60,000 nt of DNA. It comes from Cristatella mucedo. Lineage: Eukaryota > Bryozoa > Phylactolaemata > Cristatellidae. The DNA is taken from contig WPIO01000048.1 of the NCBI GenBank assembly GCA_009760855.2, positions 2,393,001 to 2,453,000 of the forward strand, read 5' to 3'. Position numbers and translations under genes: made by a program. Under the pieces are notes generated by a model. The model saw nothing but the letters and a program-made list of their open reading frames with translations. It was not told the origin of the DNA and made no database searches. The first letter of the stretch is position 1, and every line of letters starts with the position of its first letter. Shown here one piece after another: positions 33,470 to 46,529 of the stretch.

Positions 33470-33600
33470 TGCATTGACCGGCAGACCCGAGAGAAGTGAT
33501 CTGCGATGTGGTATCCATGTCAAAGCAGGCAATCCGCAATTGTACTGAGCTGAAAGTAAGCTGACGACCGTGGAGCTAGTGCGGTCGTCTAGTGTTTACC
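33470..33600 (-). mobile_element. Decayed LINE-A fragment
   Basis: The segment around TGTGGTATCCATG and GTGGAGCTAGTGCGGTCGTC parallels the reverse complement of LINE-A where it reads DLSLDDHISSTVKSAYFQLHNIAKI. It is a short, old, frame-broken piece in SDR intron 2, about 600 bp upstream of the KDM4-like ATG. Confidence 0.5.
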
Positions 33601-34420
33601 CTTTCTAGCCGATGCCACGTTAAGTGAGCTGGAGCTGGTAGCTAGCTGTCAGTGCCTCAGAACGATCCTGAAAACGCTTACCGAGAGGCAGCTATCCCTA
33701 AGCACTAGGGCAGCAACCGAGTGGGCTTTGTGATGCTTTGCCTGGACAGATGTGGCCTGCGACAGTAGGTTGTTGTAGTAGATTGCTTACACGCTACCCC
33801 AAAAGGTTTTACTTAACACGAGTCTACATAAAAGGAACATTCGAGGCATTCGAATATCGGCCCAGCAAAACTGCTCGTATGCAAACCTGGCAAGCTAGTC
33901 AAGTTTTCATGCCCCATTCTTCCTAAATAACTTGATTAAACTCAAGGCTTTTTGGAATAGTCTGTCGAATGTTAAGTAGTATATACACTCTTAAGGCTTT
34001 TGGTAATTGCCTGTCGATTGTATGCAGAACAGGATTGTATGCAGAACAGGCAGGTAAAGCAAAGCTTAGCTATTATTGCTGGCAGAAGAGCCGTAACGGC
34101 TGCTACTACTAATTGCGGTGAGCAATGTAGAATTGCCTGGACTCACGAGCCCTGGATCAGGAAATGCGAGCACCTCACCCTGAGGGTGAAGTTTCAGGGA
34201 CGATTCTGCGATGAAGGATTTTGCCTGCCTAACGGCCATTCCACCCGGGTCCTAGATATGAAAAAAAGATTGACAAAATTGGGCGATGAAAGGCCATGTG
34301 CTCGGAGGTTTCTGTCACGTGGTGTTACCAGTCAAGGCCTAGGATTTGTGGCATTGTCATCACTAGAATTTGTTACATCATCACACTCAACTTGATGCTT
34401 GCATTATTGTTTTTTTTTAG

Positions 34421-34478
34421 TTTTTCCCTGATAAGATCAAGCAAGTCAACATTGAAGGAACAAATAATGTGATTAAAG
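34421..34478 (+). CDS. SDR42E1-like: SDR42E1-like short-chain dehydrogenase, exon 3
   Basis: This small 58-bp exon (phase 0 in, phase 1 out) encodes residues 90-108: FFPDKIKQVNIEGTNNVIK. It contains the conserved N-x-x-G-T-x-N helix of extended SDRs. The acceptor follows a long T-run ending TTTTTTTTAG; the donor is GTAATT. It lies 7.8 kb after exon 2, and the intron between them contains the antisense KDM4-like exons. Confidence 0.88.
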
Positions 34479-34847
34479 GTAATTGCTTTTCTACTTTGCA
34501 TACAACTGACTGCTAATTTAATGCTGCGCTGCCGAAATGAAGGAGCTGCTGGCTTGTTAACTTGTGCGGGTGTGTGCAGACGCTCATGCCCATAATTTGA
34601 TCTTTCATTTTGGTGTATCGTCTGATCCTTTACTGCTTGGTTTGGTTACGAGTTTGCTTTAGTGTCAAAAGGGCATTGTGCCGCTGCCCGAAAAGCACTT
34701 CGATTTAACTGAGACCGAGAAGAGACACTGAGAGCTTTGAGAACTGAGAAATGTGAGGAGTGTGTCGTTGAGAGTGTTGTTGCTTTGCTATGGCATTGGT
34801 TTCGCTGAACGTTTCAGCGCTACAGTGGCCGTCACACGGTGGATGGT

Positions 34848-34848
<1 letters not shown>

Positions 34849-34916
<68 letters not shown>
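34849..34916. repeat. (CT)n microsatellite
   Basis: 68 bp pure (CT)n, 370 bp after SDR exon 3. Confidence 0.97.
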
Positions 34917-34921
<5 letters not shown>

Positions 34922-36894
34922 GTTAGGTTTTAGCTACCTATGCCGTTGCTGGGTGCTCCCACAAGACACCGTATCGTCTGCATTTGCTGTGGCCACCTGC
35001 AAACATTTCCAGCTGGGTGGGTGCAAGCTGGCAGCACAACTACAGCTGCTTAAGGAGGTTTCGGCAGTGCCCCGGCTATTACATAGTGCTGCCGGTGGCC
35101 CTCGAACGTGGCTCTCCGGGTTTCTAGCAGGTCAGGTGGGTCAAGTCACTCGAAGGTCAGGAGGAGTAACGTACCAATCAGGTCATCGAGCAGCTTTAGC
35201 TGAGCTAGGCCAGCTGGGGCATGTGGGCAGCTACCCTGCTGCCCCAGCTGGCTGCTCGGTGAGCAGCTGCTGCAGGTCGCTGGTGCCTTCAAGTCCCCAC
35301 TTGAGCTCTTTTCGATACAGGTGCCGGCAAGTGGTTTGGTATCGCTCCTTGCCCGGCGTGGCTCGTAAGTGGCACTTGTTACGTTGACTAAACGCCCCCG
35401 GGGGTGCAGATGTGGCCCGGCATCGCTGTTACTGAGGATGGGCCAGGGCCGATGAGCCTGCGCGAGCCAGCAATGTTGGCCTGCTGCTCCGGCTGTAAAG
35501 ACTGCAGTGCTTCCCACTACCGCAGTGATTTGAACCGAGAGGCCTAGTCCTAATCGCAATCGCACAGCAGAGCCCTTGCTGCTGTCGTGTCACCAGTTTT
35601 GCTAAAGGAGCACCTCGCCCACCACAGAGAAGCTTGCTGGCGTTTCGGGCTGCCTTTGCCCAACAGCTTTAAGCCGCCAACGTCTCTGTTCAGAGTACAT
35701 CAGCCTGTCTCAGCATTTCAATCGAAACTGCTGGGGCTGCACAAGTCTGCCGCAGGAGGTCGGCGCACGATCATGAAAACAGTTGCATGCTTGAGAGAGT
35801 TCCTAGTTTGTTTGGCACCGTGAACCATACTGAGAAGCATATATCTCGGAAATTCTAGAGGCCCCTCTCCCTCACACTTGCTCAAATCCATATCGGCAGT
35901 TCGCTTGACTAAAGGATGCAAATAACGAAGTAGCGATCTGCCAAAAGAGGGATCGACTGAGAAAAAACCAAATGGAAACCAGAAGAGGAAGAGCAAAACT
36001 CATCCTAAAGCATCTGTCTAGGCGTCTGTTTACCCTGCTTCTTGTGTCGGCTCTTGCCAAGCTGTCCAAGCTCAGCCATGTGATTAGTGACAATTTAAGA
36101 GGTATGTTCAGCTGCTACCGAAATTCTTCCTGCCTATAACGTGCCAGATGTCTGCCTTCATCTGAATCTTATTTGTTTATCTGTTCTGCTGCCAAAAAAG
36201 AGCTAATTAGATAACGAGCCTGGCCCTGTCATGCTGCAGAAGTATTCTCAGATTGGTAGCAGTCGTCCAGAGTGCAGCTTAGTACTTACTTCCGAGCTAG
36301 TCCGAGCTGTAGCAGCACTTGCCATGCCGTTAAGCAGCGAAGGGAAACAGTGCAACTCCTCCGTGACGGAAAGAGGGAATATTGCATGCACTCGCCTATG
36401 CAATGTTGGATTTTTAAGCGGTTCAGTGAGTTCCTGAATTTTTCAGACCGCATGATTTTGTCATCTTTTTGCCAAAAGGAACCACTAAACGGCTTTCTTT
36501 TCCCTTGTAGCAAGTTTGTCTGATGTGACCATTGTCCAATGTGAACATCTATGGTCAATTCTATTCAGTGGTCCATCTTGGCTTAGTCCGAAATTCCGCT
36601 TGCCTACCGTGTTGCACGTCTCTCTGTAGCTTGCTAGCCTCTGTTCGAGTCGGACACAATCTAATGGTGCTATTTTTGGGGTTAATGTATCCGATGACTT
36701 TTCATCTAATGAAGTGGCCGACTCATCTTGTCCGGCCAGCTGGCCCCTCCTTGGCTCTTTGATTGCTGCCACTGCTGATGCTCTTTTCAATCGAGCCGAG
36801 TTGCAAAGTCTGTTCGAGAAAGCGCCTTTTTTGATGTCAGCAGTGTGTGCATCCATACGTAGTTTCTCCGAGACTTGGCATTAATGGCTAGAGA

Positions 36895-37036
36895 ATAAAT
36901 ATGTAATTCATTTGTATAGCGCCCTAAAGAGAACTAATTCTCTATCCGTGCACTTCGAATATGCTGCAATGCTGCAGGGCTCGAGCCCACGACCTCGGTT
37001 GTCAAAGCCGCGCACCTAAACCACTTGGTCCAACAG
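36895..37036 (-). mobile_element. tRNA-derived SINE (family 1)
   Basis: Minus-strand copy with head (GTGGTTTAGGTGCGCGGCTT), box B-like GTCGTGGGCTCGAGCCC and tail AATTAGTTCTCTTTAGGGCG before TATACAAATG. It is more diverged in the head than the 47.3 kb copy. Confidence 0.78.
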
Positions 37037-39069
37037 AGGGGAGAAGTACCGGGATTTCGTCAGAAGGGGCTTGCCATTGACCTTGCTAGGCCACCGAATC
37101 GGTATGAAGAGCTAGGTGCATACCGGTCCATGGCAGCAAGGACCCACTGGACCCTACTTCCGGATGTTTGTGCGCAATCGCGAGTCTATCTGCCTTTTTT
37201 TCTGTGGTTGCTATCACAGCAAAAGAAGCAATGGTTGGTACATGGGGAGCCAAACCTGTCACTAAGGAGCTGGGTTTTCAGTGCCTCTGAGTCAACATGC
37301 TTCAAGCACCCGATATCTTCCAGATATCTTTCGTATTAGCAAAACCTAAGAAATCTTATACGCATTTGTATCTGTTTTTATTCAATCTTCTCTGTACATT
37401 ATGGGGTCACACCGATGCCAGGCCGAGCCTCTTTGTCACCCCGGTTGTTACAGCCATATTTTTTCTGACTGATGAGCGCCCAATCTCTATAGTTCCTCTT
37501 TACTTGTGAAGTTTGAGGCTATTGGTAAGCATTATCATGAAGCACCTGAAGTGGAAACGATCGAATCATGCAAGCTCAAACCTACATGGTCCTGCTCTTT
37601 GCAGTGGTGGTGGCCAACCAAATGCTTGTAGCACCGTCTTAAGTATAGCGTGATTTATTAAAACTCTTTTGATTAAGCTAACAGACTTAGTGGTAATACT
37701 GTTTAGACTTCGTGTATCTTTCCGTGCGCTCGACTATTGATAGGCATTATGGCCCCGGCACGATCTAGGGATCAGTTGTTATGGTAGGATGGACTGAGGA
37801 AGAATCTTTAGGGTCTAGGTTACTATCATTAAACACCCTCTAGCTATTGTCAATACCTGAACTTGTGATCTCTTCTCTAATGACCACTAATGCCATAGCC
37901 GATATTTATAATTGACGGATGGGGTTTTCTAGAAAGGGTTAATGACCAGTGGTTGGACGCAGCTAGTAGTAACGTGGAAAACGAGCTTTTTGGCTGTGTG
38001 AAAACTAGTTTTGCTGAAAGTTATTTACTTGGGCTTTCAGATATAATTTAGCTGAACTAGCTTTGCAGAAGATCTTTAGCATCAACTTATCAACTAAATC
38101 TAAAAAGTATAGACATGCTTGTGAATGTAAACTCGCAGCTTGCGAATGTAAACTCACAGCTTGCTGCAAATCTATGAGTATCAGTTCATTGCAGTATTGA
38201 GAGTATTTACAGAAGAGGCCACGATGCCTTTGTCAACTGCTAAAAATGAAGTACATACATGTGCACTAGATCAGCTACTAAAACATCACCGGGTGGCTGA
38301 TGTGATTCACTGGATTGTGAAAAACTCTGTGAGCGGTCTGCAATTGTTATTGGTAGGACCCCTCATTGAGGTAGGGTGGGTTGCCTGCGTGATATATGCT
38401 ACACATATTTTGCTGTTCCTTGTGGAATTTCAGCATAAGAGACTTTCATAGTAACATTGTATGTGAATTATTTTCTTCAAGCTCAACTTTACACTGGTGT
38501 TCTGAGTGATGATCAGACTTACCAAACAAGTCTGCAAGGTTACCCTAAAGCTGTGTCAATGTTTCAGAACCACTGGTTGTAGCACTTCGAGCTCTTGCTT
38601 GTTTCACATATTTCGATATTTCTGCTGAAGAAATCTGCTGCATAGTCGAGGCATTGCCAGTCAGTCAAGGCTCAGAAAATCAGCTCATAAGATGTCTGGA
38701 TCAGCAGGAAGAAATGCAGTCTGCCTGCCTACAGTGAGAGCCTTTCCTGCAGTCCTGTGGCAGAGGCTCTCCCATGAAGCCTTCGGTAGATGTCAACGCA
38801 TTGGCCATCGGCCTGGAAACCGTACCGTGTATTGGACCCGTTACCCATCCAGCTTGAATATTTAGGTTGAGGGGTTTTTCGGCATTTTTACCATGCTCCC
38901 TGGCCTGCTGTCTAGTTCGTCTTTTAAAATTTGTGGCTGCCTTCGGTCTTCAGTTGTCTTGGCCTAAGAAGCAGAATCATGCTCAGCTTCTCAGTCTTCC
39001 TTCTGTCCTGGACCGGCCCCCGCCCCGTGGTGACTTATGCACCAATGGCAGAAGCAGGGTCAAGACGAA

Positions 39070-39145
39070 AGCATATATAAAGTGTCTAGAAAGAGATGTA
39101 GTTCTCTTAGGGCACTATTCCATTCTTATTAGCATTGTTATCAAG
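39070..39145 (+). mobile_element. LINE/SINE tail fragment
   Basis: AAAGTGTCTAGAAAGAGATG, TAGTTCTCTTAGGGCACTAT and a T/A-rich end, the shared terminal stem-loop without recognisable body. Confidence 0.55.
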
Positions 39146-39189
39146 TAACTAACCGCATGAACCCTGCGTCAAATTGGAATGGAATGGAC

Positions 39190-39520
39190 CAAGAGCAGGC
39201 GCTGAAAGTATCTGATTAGTTGGGGCTGCCTAGTCTTGCAAGCTACTGGGAGGGTGAGGTATGGGGCAGCCGAGTCGCTTTTTGATCTGTGGGCTGGCGG
39301 TCATTATTTAAAGCAAATCTTAAACCCACCTGTTTTTCACACTTCCTTACACTATTTGCTGTATTCGGTTCGTGTAAATTGTTCTTTGTGTGATTAGGAA
39401 TGCTGACATGTGCAGATTTTCTCTAGCCAATTGGCAGGCTTCCTTTCCAGCAGATGGATACAAAAAGAGCCTAGGAAGAGATCTAGTTCTCTTAGGGCTC
39501 TATGCAAGTCATTATTATTA
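39190..39520 (+). mobile_element. LINE 3' end with shared tail
   Basis: An old LINE C-terminus (YLKQILNPPVF...) is followed by AGCCTAGGAAGAGATCTAGT, TCTCTTAGGGCTCTATGCAA and (ATT)n, the same terminal stem-loop as LINE-A. It lies in SDR42E1-like intron 3. Confidence 0.55.
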
Positions 39521-39889
39521 TGAATAGTCAAGGTCATCATCAGCTGTGGCTTGCCTTAGTGACCTAAGCAGCAGTGGACACAGAGCTGGCACTGGTGCAA
39601 GACTCACTGCTCAGATGTGACCGACTCTGCAGACGAGGTCTAGGATGCTCTGGCAGCTAGGTCAGATTGCAAGCCTAGATCCGATCAGCTGTGGGAAACC
39701 GGTACTGCACTCTTCACACCTCTTATCGGCTTGCTGCACCACTGCCAGCTATTGGATGTGCTAGCTTATTTACTTGCTGTAATGATAACTGATGTCAGGC
39801 TGTTTTTATTCTGGCTGTCATCTGCAGTCACGTGGCCTATGATAGCTTTTGCCGTCATCGCCACTTGACAGCATCGGTCATTACAGGCG

Positions 39890-39890
<1 letters not shown>

Positions 39891-39970
<80 letters not shown>
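39891..39970. repeat. (GT)n microsatellite
   Basis: 80 bp pure (TG)n in SDR intron 3. Confidence 0.97.
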
Positions 39971-39972
<2 letters not shown>

Positions 39973-41515
39973 CTGCCTTGGACTCGGTCCCTCTGGTCAG
40001 CAGCTGTTGCCGGATGTTACCACAAGTAGCAAGAGGCTTTGTGGCTAGAAACAAATGTCCATGTTTCACATATAGCACGCGCCGTCGTCCTCCCAGCTGG
40101 CTACCACCCTATGCAGTTATTCGGTGCATGCGGCTGTTATTTGCCACCAGGCCACTATCGGCTCTGTTTCAGCAGAGAAACAGGCTATAGACGTGCTTGT
40201 GTTCATCTTTCCCCTCGAAGTAGTGAGCACCTAACTGCACGAGGTAGTAATGAATGCGAGCTGGCAAAGTATGAAGCTGGTATTTGTGCTTCGTGGCAGC
40301 GGCCTACCATTGCCATTGTTTCATGCCGCTGCGCTGCAGTTGCACTATGCACAAACAGACCAGTGCAAAACTAGCTAGCTCCACTTAACACAGCAGCTGC
40401 ATACATACAATCCCAGAAGTTTGCTTGGAAGAGTGCAAGACTCAGCCTCCGGACGAGGGCAGCAGATGCTATCAGTCGTAGGATACAGACTGTTACCAAC
40501 TGCTATATTTATCGGTTAGATGGTGCTGTACTGATAGTCCTATACTCGAGATAAATCACTAGTTAATATTTGCAACTGGAATACCTACAGGAGAAAGAGT
40601 GAGAGCGATAGGGACACAGGAGTTGTGAGTGGAAAGCCATCAGTCACCTAGTCGGCCAAGTATTGCGTAGGCTGATAGTGGTGGAGCTGCTAGTGCTGGC
40701 AACAGCTTGAGCTAGTTCACGTGCTACCGTTTTCTCCCGAAAATTAGACCGGATCTGACATTAGTTTTTTTTATACAAACTATGTGTAAGTACTTATTTG
40801 CATTGGAGTGTCTTATTTTTTCATGTAAATCAATCTACATTTAGTCAAATGGAGTTATGCCATCTTCTTCTCGAACGTCGTCGTAAATATCCACATCTCA
40901 AAGTCCGGCTAGAAATTCTCGCGAATTCGTTTCTTCTATGTAGAGCAATCCACCCCCAGCCTCTCTTGTCCAGCAATAGGGCTCTCCTTAAGTGAGCACT
41001 TCTTGTCCATGTAGCCTGGTCGTTGTGCACTGGCAGCACAGCTGTCGGTGATTTTATCCCATTAATTCTTTGCAGAGGTCACGACCTCTTGCAGGTTAGG
41101 CATAGCAAACTTTCCATGCTGACGTCCGTCTCTCCATTGATTTTCAATCGATAGTCGATGATTTTCACATGGAAATGTTCCTTGAACGGTTATAGCGTAT
41201 TGCAATATCCTTCTTGCTTAATTAAACCGGGGGCTTGCGTTGCGAGCTTCCGGCAAAAAAGCATGCTGCAGCTAATTTTTTGGCTAGGTCTCATTTTCGA
41301 GTAAACGCAGTAGCTGACCAGTTAGCAAGCAAGATAATCCACTGGCGGGTATTTGAGTGGCCACACAGCGATGCCCCCTGTACGTATACATAATCATGCT
41401 ACTTACCAACCTGCGTGAGCAGGTGAAGCTAGATTAGCCGATGTGTGATGGCCCTTCGTTTGGTAAGCCGATTCGACGCCGATTCTCGGCCTTAGGGGCA
41501 TTTGGAAACGAAGGC

Positions 41516-41556
41516 CACCGAAACAAGGCCATTCAAGGCCATTCAAGGCCATTCAC
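41516..41556. repeat. Three tandem copies of a 10-bp unit
   Basis: AAGGCCATTC repeated three times head to tail. Confidence 0.85.
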
Positions 41557-42082
41557 TCCTTTCCCCTGCTTGATCTCGATATGCACATTCAAGCCTGCCC
41601 CCTGCTGACCTCATCTCCAAGTTCATGTCGTAGCGTAAGAAGATTACGAGCACCCTAGAGCCCCCTACCGACTTTCCACCGAAGCTACCTTGATTTGCTG
41701 CTGCTCACCCATAACTTACATCATAAATGTGTCTTTGCCCAAGTTTGTCCCTGCCTCCTTCAAAGAGGCTTTGTCAGGCCATCCATTAAGTAATAGTAGC
41801 TAGACTAGGAAAACGTGAAAGGTAAAGAATGTCGAGAATGTCGAGAAAATGATCAGTAAGATCTGTCCGACGGTCGAATTGTTGTTCAGGTTACCTTTCA
41901 AAAAACGAACAAGTTGGAAATTGGATCTGCAGTTTTGAGGATTTCTTCATAGAAGTTAAGCCTTAATAATAAATAGGCAAAGCATGCTTAAGCCAGAAGT
42001 AAACCGGAAAAAGCATGTCTACAAATATAAATTGTTATCGTTCTCTGCACCATATACGACTTTTATCCCAACTTGTTGAACC

Positions 42083-42752
42083 TTAATAATAATAATAATG
42101 CACTTGATGAAGCGCCCTCAGAGAACTCAATCTCTCTCTAGGGGCCTTACATTTGCTGCAAAGGGAAATGCAGTTGAATGGTGAGTAATATCATGCTTGA
42201 TAAACAAACAACATGAATAACATGGTTAGGGGTGGCATGCGTAAGGTCAGCATGCAAATGTGGTTAGTGGCAGCATGCACAGTGTCAGCACCCATAAGCA
42301 CATGAAGGACGAATCACAGGGACCCATTACATGCTGTCCTAAATAGGCGTGTTTTAAGTTCTTTTTAAATGTGGTCAGGTCAGGGGATGTTGTGATGCGT
42401 CGGGAGTGAGTTTCAGGCTTGGGGAGCATACGAACTAAATGCTCGGTCTCCAAAGGATTTGAGGTTTGTACGAGGTATTTGTAGACTGTTGGATTCCGAA
42501 AAGTGAGTGGTACGATGCTTGGCCTGATGGGGAAGTATATCTGAGAGATAGGCTGGAGCCAAAGAATGAAGTGACCTAAAAGTGAGCGACAAAACCTTGA
42601 AGTCTATCCATTGCTTGACTGGTAACCAGTGCATTTCGGTGAGAAGTGGTGTGATGTAGCAACTGCGATGCTCACGACAGACAAGCCTAGCTGCAGAGTT
42701 TTGCACCAGCTGTAAGCGCTTGATTACGCATGCCGGTAGGCCTATAAGCATG
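42083..42752 (-). mobile_element. LINE-A, 5'-truncated copy
   Basis: This minus-strand copy in SDR42E1-like intron 3 runs from (ATT)n at 42083 to a truncation at about 42752, next to GLPACVIKRLQLVQNSAARL. The ORF is disturbed near its end, where a short deletion before TSPDLTTFKKNL shifts the frame. It abuts an older plus-strand LINE within a few bases. Confidence 0.88.
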
Positions 42753-42754
42753 GA

Positions 42755-43900
42755 GTGTCCGAGGTAGTAGTTCTCGGTCCACTTCTTTTCGCAATTTATA
42801 CTGTACCTCTTGGCGATGTGATTGCCAAACACAATTTACGTTTCATTTTTGTGCACGAGACACACAACTGTACCTTTGCTTTAACCCCCTCTGCTCTCCA
42901 AGCACTCTATAAACGCCTATGCAGCTCGTGTTGCTGACATTCACACTTGAATGGTAGCTAACTTTCTTAAATTAAATGAGTGGCAAACTAAATAGTTGTG
43001 GGTGCGGTGTCACTCAGAAATTGAAAATCAGAAAAGTAAAGTTAAGGGTATCAACTGATTAAGCTGCATTATTTATTTAAGAGCAGATGAGCCGTAGCTT
43101 CTATGACTACGGCTTGAATTAGGCAATAATGAATTGTCACTGCAGGACTAGTAGCCACTTCCTGTGTCATGAACTTCGAACACCTTACCCAAAGGCTGAG
43201 ACCGCTGGGCCTTTTCATTGAAATGAGCTCAGCCAGCATATTCCTTTTATTTATGGCACGGAATGCTGGAGCCGTTCCAAATGGATCTTTTTTGCTCGAT
43301 GAGTGCATCAAACTCCACGGTCGAATCTGTGCTTTCAGCTGCCTTAGATGGTACAAATCAAGGCATGCTGACTGGAGTGCCACAGCCAAGTTGATTCATG
43401 CATTCGTGATATCATATCTAGACTTTCGTTGCTCACTCTTTGCATCTCTTAATGCCTGTGTATTAAGGTGCTTACAGTTGGGGCAAAAGTCTACAGCCAG
43501 GCTTGTCTGCCGTGATTGTCACAGTTGCTAAATTAACCACTTCTTGCTGACCTGCACTGGCTCTTAATCAAGCAGCATGTCGACTTTTCAAGGTCTTGGC
43601 AGCACTCACTTTTGGGTCCCTTCATACTCTTGCAGAAACCTAACGTTTTGATCCTTGGGCTTCCCTATGGTACTACTTGCTCTTCTGCCTGTAGTCGGTT
43701 AGCTGTGCCTCTAATCAACCTCAAATCTTCTGCAGACTCTGCCTCTAGTTCACATGCTCCAGCAGCCTGGAATTTGCTATCGACTGACATCGAGTCATCC
43801 CATTACCTGACGATATTTACAAGAAAGCTACTATCTCACCTGTTCCTCACAGCATTTTCTCTGTCCGAAAAACTTGTCATTTATATGCCTATGCTTGCTG
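42755..43900 (+). mobile_element. Decayed LINE (LINE-A relative)
   Basis: Plus-strand remnants with several frame breaks. VLGPLLFAIYTVPLGDVIAKHN at 42775-42840 corresponds to the RT motif before YADD. NFLKLN at about 42960 corresponds to NFLKLYDDKTN, and TAKLIHAFVISYLDF...RCLQLGQKSTARLVCRD at 43385-43525 to the LINE C-terminal region. The divergence shows an old insertion. Confidence 0.75.
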
Positions 43901-45759
43901 ACTTGTTCACGTTATGTCATGTTAATCAGTTGCCATGCGCCTTTTCCCGACGCACGTAAGGTGACTTGAAAATACCTGTCATTGGCACTTAACTTGTTTC
44001 GAGACAGGCGAACCCTTCAGCTCCATTTCATTTGATGCCTGCACCGGTCTACTGTCTGCCGTGTATTCCTGTATGTCAGTCAGTCTGCTGGTTTTGATTG
44101 GCACCCCTCCAGCAGATCCCCTCACTGAGTATAGACCCACTGGCTGACACTCTAAAGTCACTGCTTATCGGAATGGGAAGTCTGGTCCATTTGCTTGTAC
44201 GACACGCCGATCGTGCAAATATAGCATGGTAATAGCCACCTGAAGTTAATTGGCTTAATGTGTTGCAAAGATGACTTTGTTGGATTCACTAAGTTCAAAC
44301 CTCAATGGCACAACGAAAGAAAAACAAACATTTAAATCATTGACAGCAAGAGCTTCGTCAAGTCGGCAAAACGAATCGAGAAATCAGTGAAATATTTAAA
44401 GTGTTACAAGGATAAACAAGAAATATAGTGTTAAATAGAAAAAACAGTTCTCTTTCTGTCATCATATACCATTGGCATACACTATATACCTGTGCCTTCA
44501 TCACTGCTTCATGTATCTCGGAAACACATGTAGTCATCAGGAACATCGGGTAGCCTGAGTGCCTCTCAGTCATACGATTGGTAGACAAGGCATCACCAGT
44601 ACGATCTACGATTGTTCGAGCAGCTTAGTTCATCTTGTGATTTTTTGAATTGCCATTTTATCAGAACAAGCTGGCAATTATGCTTTCATAGGCTTTCAGT
44701 GCTTGGCAATTTAGCTTGTTGTACAGCCACAGCAATACCCCATGACACCACAAGATTGAACCCATACAGGTGTGATTTGCCATATATCACAGGTTCTTTT
44801 CAGGCTAAGTTAAATACTTTTTCTGCTTTTTATTCCACATGCCTCCCTCCACATGAGATAAATTGCCATTTTAGCAGCATGTTCGTGTGCAGCAGCTCTG
44901 CTGCTGCTCGGCCTGAGTTGATTTAGACTTTTATAACAAAGCAAAGTTTAGCTTACCAATAAAACATGTTAAACATTTGGGACTTTTCTGGGTATGTAGC
45001 CACGAGGTTAGATTAGACGCCTAATAATTTCCATGATGCTTCGGCTTTAGTCTCACAGCCAACTGATGCAATCGAGGGCATTGCTTCCAGGACGGAGTGC
45101 CCGAACCGAAACAGATCATAGCAAATACCAGTGTAGCCTCGCTACACGTAGCTTGATTAATTAATGCAGGCTATACATGGTCTGTTAATTTGTTACCTTT
45201 TAAGGCTTCATGCAACCTTTTAAAGCTTCCTGAGTCTACTTGTCTAAAATGATAACCCAAGCTGCAATTTCATTTTTGGCAGGGGTTTGCAAGCTAGGGG
45301 GGGTCATTTAAAATCGCATCGCTCAAGTCGAATCCTGAATGCCCCTTGTGAGCAATTTTCTAACAAGTGTATGTGGTACGAATCTGCTCGGTCAGATATG
45401 GAATCTGCATGTACTTTAAATATAGCTTGACAAAGTTGCTGCTGCACCATTTAGCTCGACGACTGGTTTCTGCGATTCTCAATGCCCGGCCGCCAAGTTG
45501 GCAATCAGATTTAGCTGATCCCATTCCAGCCGTGTTCCAGCATTGGACAAGTGGGTCGATACGATGACTTCACCTTCACCATATTCACCTCGATTCGAGT
45601 TGGAAAGTCAGGCTCTCAGTCCATGAACGAACCGGTTGATAGGCTATGAGCTTGTAGCTTTAGCTCTGTCTGTTAACCACCGTGACCAATTGGAGAAGTG
45701 ATTAGGCGGCTGCTGCTTCGAGCAGGCATTTACCGAGCATGCTGCGTTCTTGCTTTTAG

Positions 45760-45875
45760 CTTGCCTGATGAGCAGCGTGCAGCGCCTAGTGTACACCAGC
45801 ACGTTTAACGTCGTCTTCTTTGGGGAGCCAATTGAGAACGGCGACGAGAGTCTGCCATATCGCAATTTGGAAAAG
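45760..45875 (+). CDS. SDR42E1-like: SDR42E1-like short-chain dehydrogenase, exon 4
   Basis: This 116-bp exon (phase 1 in, phase 0 out) encodes residues 109-147. It carries the active-site strand RLVYTSTFNVVFFGEPI, with the catalytic Ser/Thr at S122/T123, then NGDESLPY, a family-typical block. The acceptor is TGCTTTTAG, the donor GTGAGC. It follows the largest intron found here (11.3 kb). Confidence 0.95.
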
Positions 45876-46177
45876 GTGAGCACCTTTTCACGGGCAGCCG
45901 TGGGAGCGATCCTTTGCCAGCACTGCTGCCGTGCCGCCCGACCCGACCCTGCTGCTGAATGCTGGTGTGAGGTCTTCAAGCTCACAGAGGGGAGCCCTCT
46001 AGTGAGTGTGAGCCACCTGAGTCTCTGCTGCTGACATTGCAGCAGCTGTGCTGCCAAGTAGTGACGCCCGCCCCAGCCCTTGCCTCTTCACGATTTGCTG
46101 GCTTTTCCCCGGCTTGCGCGGCTGCTGTGGACAAGCGTTTGAGCAAGTGAAGGCTCGATGACCGCCCACTTCGAAAC

Positions 46178-46216
46178 TACTTCTACTTCTACTTCGCCTA
46201 CTTCTACTTCGAAATC
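46178..46216. repeat. CTTCTA-type short tandem repeat upstream of SDR exon 5
   Basis: Imperfect ACTTCT units bounded on both sides by TTCGAAA, ending 16 bp before the exon 5 acceptor. It may extend the pyrimidine tract. Confidence 0.7.
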
Positions 46217-46232
46217 GTCCTGCCTTTTTTAG

Positions 46233-46529
46233 CAACCGTGGGATAGCTACGCATGCTCCAAGACTTGTGCCGAGCAGGCAGTGCTATCTGCCAGTGGCAC
46301 GGTGCTCCCCAGCGGTCGGATGCTGAGCTCATGTGCTCTCCGCCTTGCTGGCATTTACGGACCCGGCGAGCAGCGGCACATACCGCGAGTTGCCTCGATC
46401 ATGTCCGCTGGCCTCCTAGTCACCTGCATCGGCAGGAACCCGATCACAGAGTTCGTTCACTTGGATAACGTCGTGAGTGCTCTGTCCTTGGCGGAGCAGG
46501 CTCTGACTAGCAGGCGGAACCACGTGGCG
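46233..46529 (+). CDS. SDR42E1-like: SDR42E1-like short-chain dehydrogenase, exon 5 (catalytic YxxxK)
   Basis: This 297-bp phase-0/phase-0 exon is the largest coding exon of the gene, residues 148-246. It begins QPWDSYACSK, giving the catalytic Y153-x3-K157 pair. LRLAGIYGPGEQRHIPR (183-199) and TEFVHLDNVV (219-228) follow; both are signature blocks of 3-beta-HSD-type SDRs. The acceptor is CCTTTTTTAG and the donor GTGAGT. A short repeat of CTTCTA-like units lies just upstream of the acceptor (46178-46216). Confidence 0.96.

Larger units (their letters stand above)
34479..45759 (+). other. SDR42E1-like intron 3
   Basis: 11.3 kb. It contains (CT)n, a SINE at 36895, LINE tails at 39070 and 39190, (GT)n and the head-to-head LINE pair at 42083-43900. 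34920-36890, 37040-38900, 39980-42080 and 43900-45750 hold no feature I can name; open frames there are short and domain-free. Confidence 0.75.

Noticed and set aside
42083-43900. Twin-priming (5' inversion) of one LINE-A insertion
   Set aside because: The plus-oriented part overlaps the minus part by about 600 bp in element coordinates and is far more diverged, so two insertions fit better.
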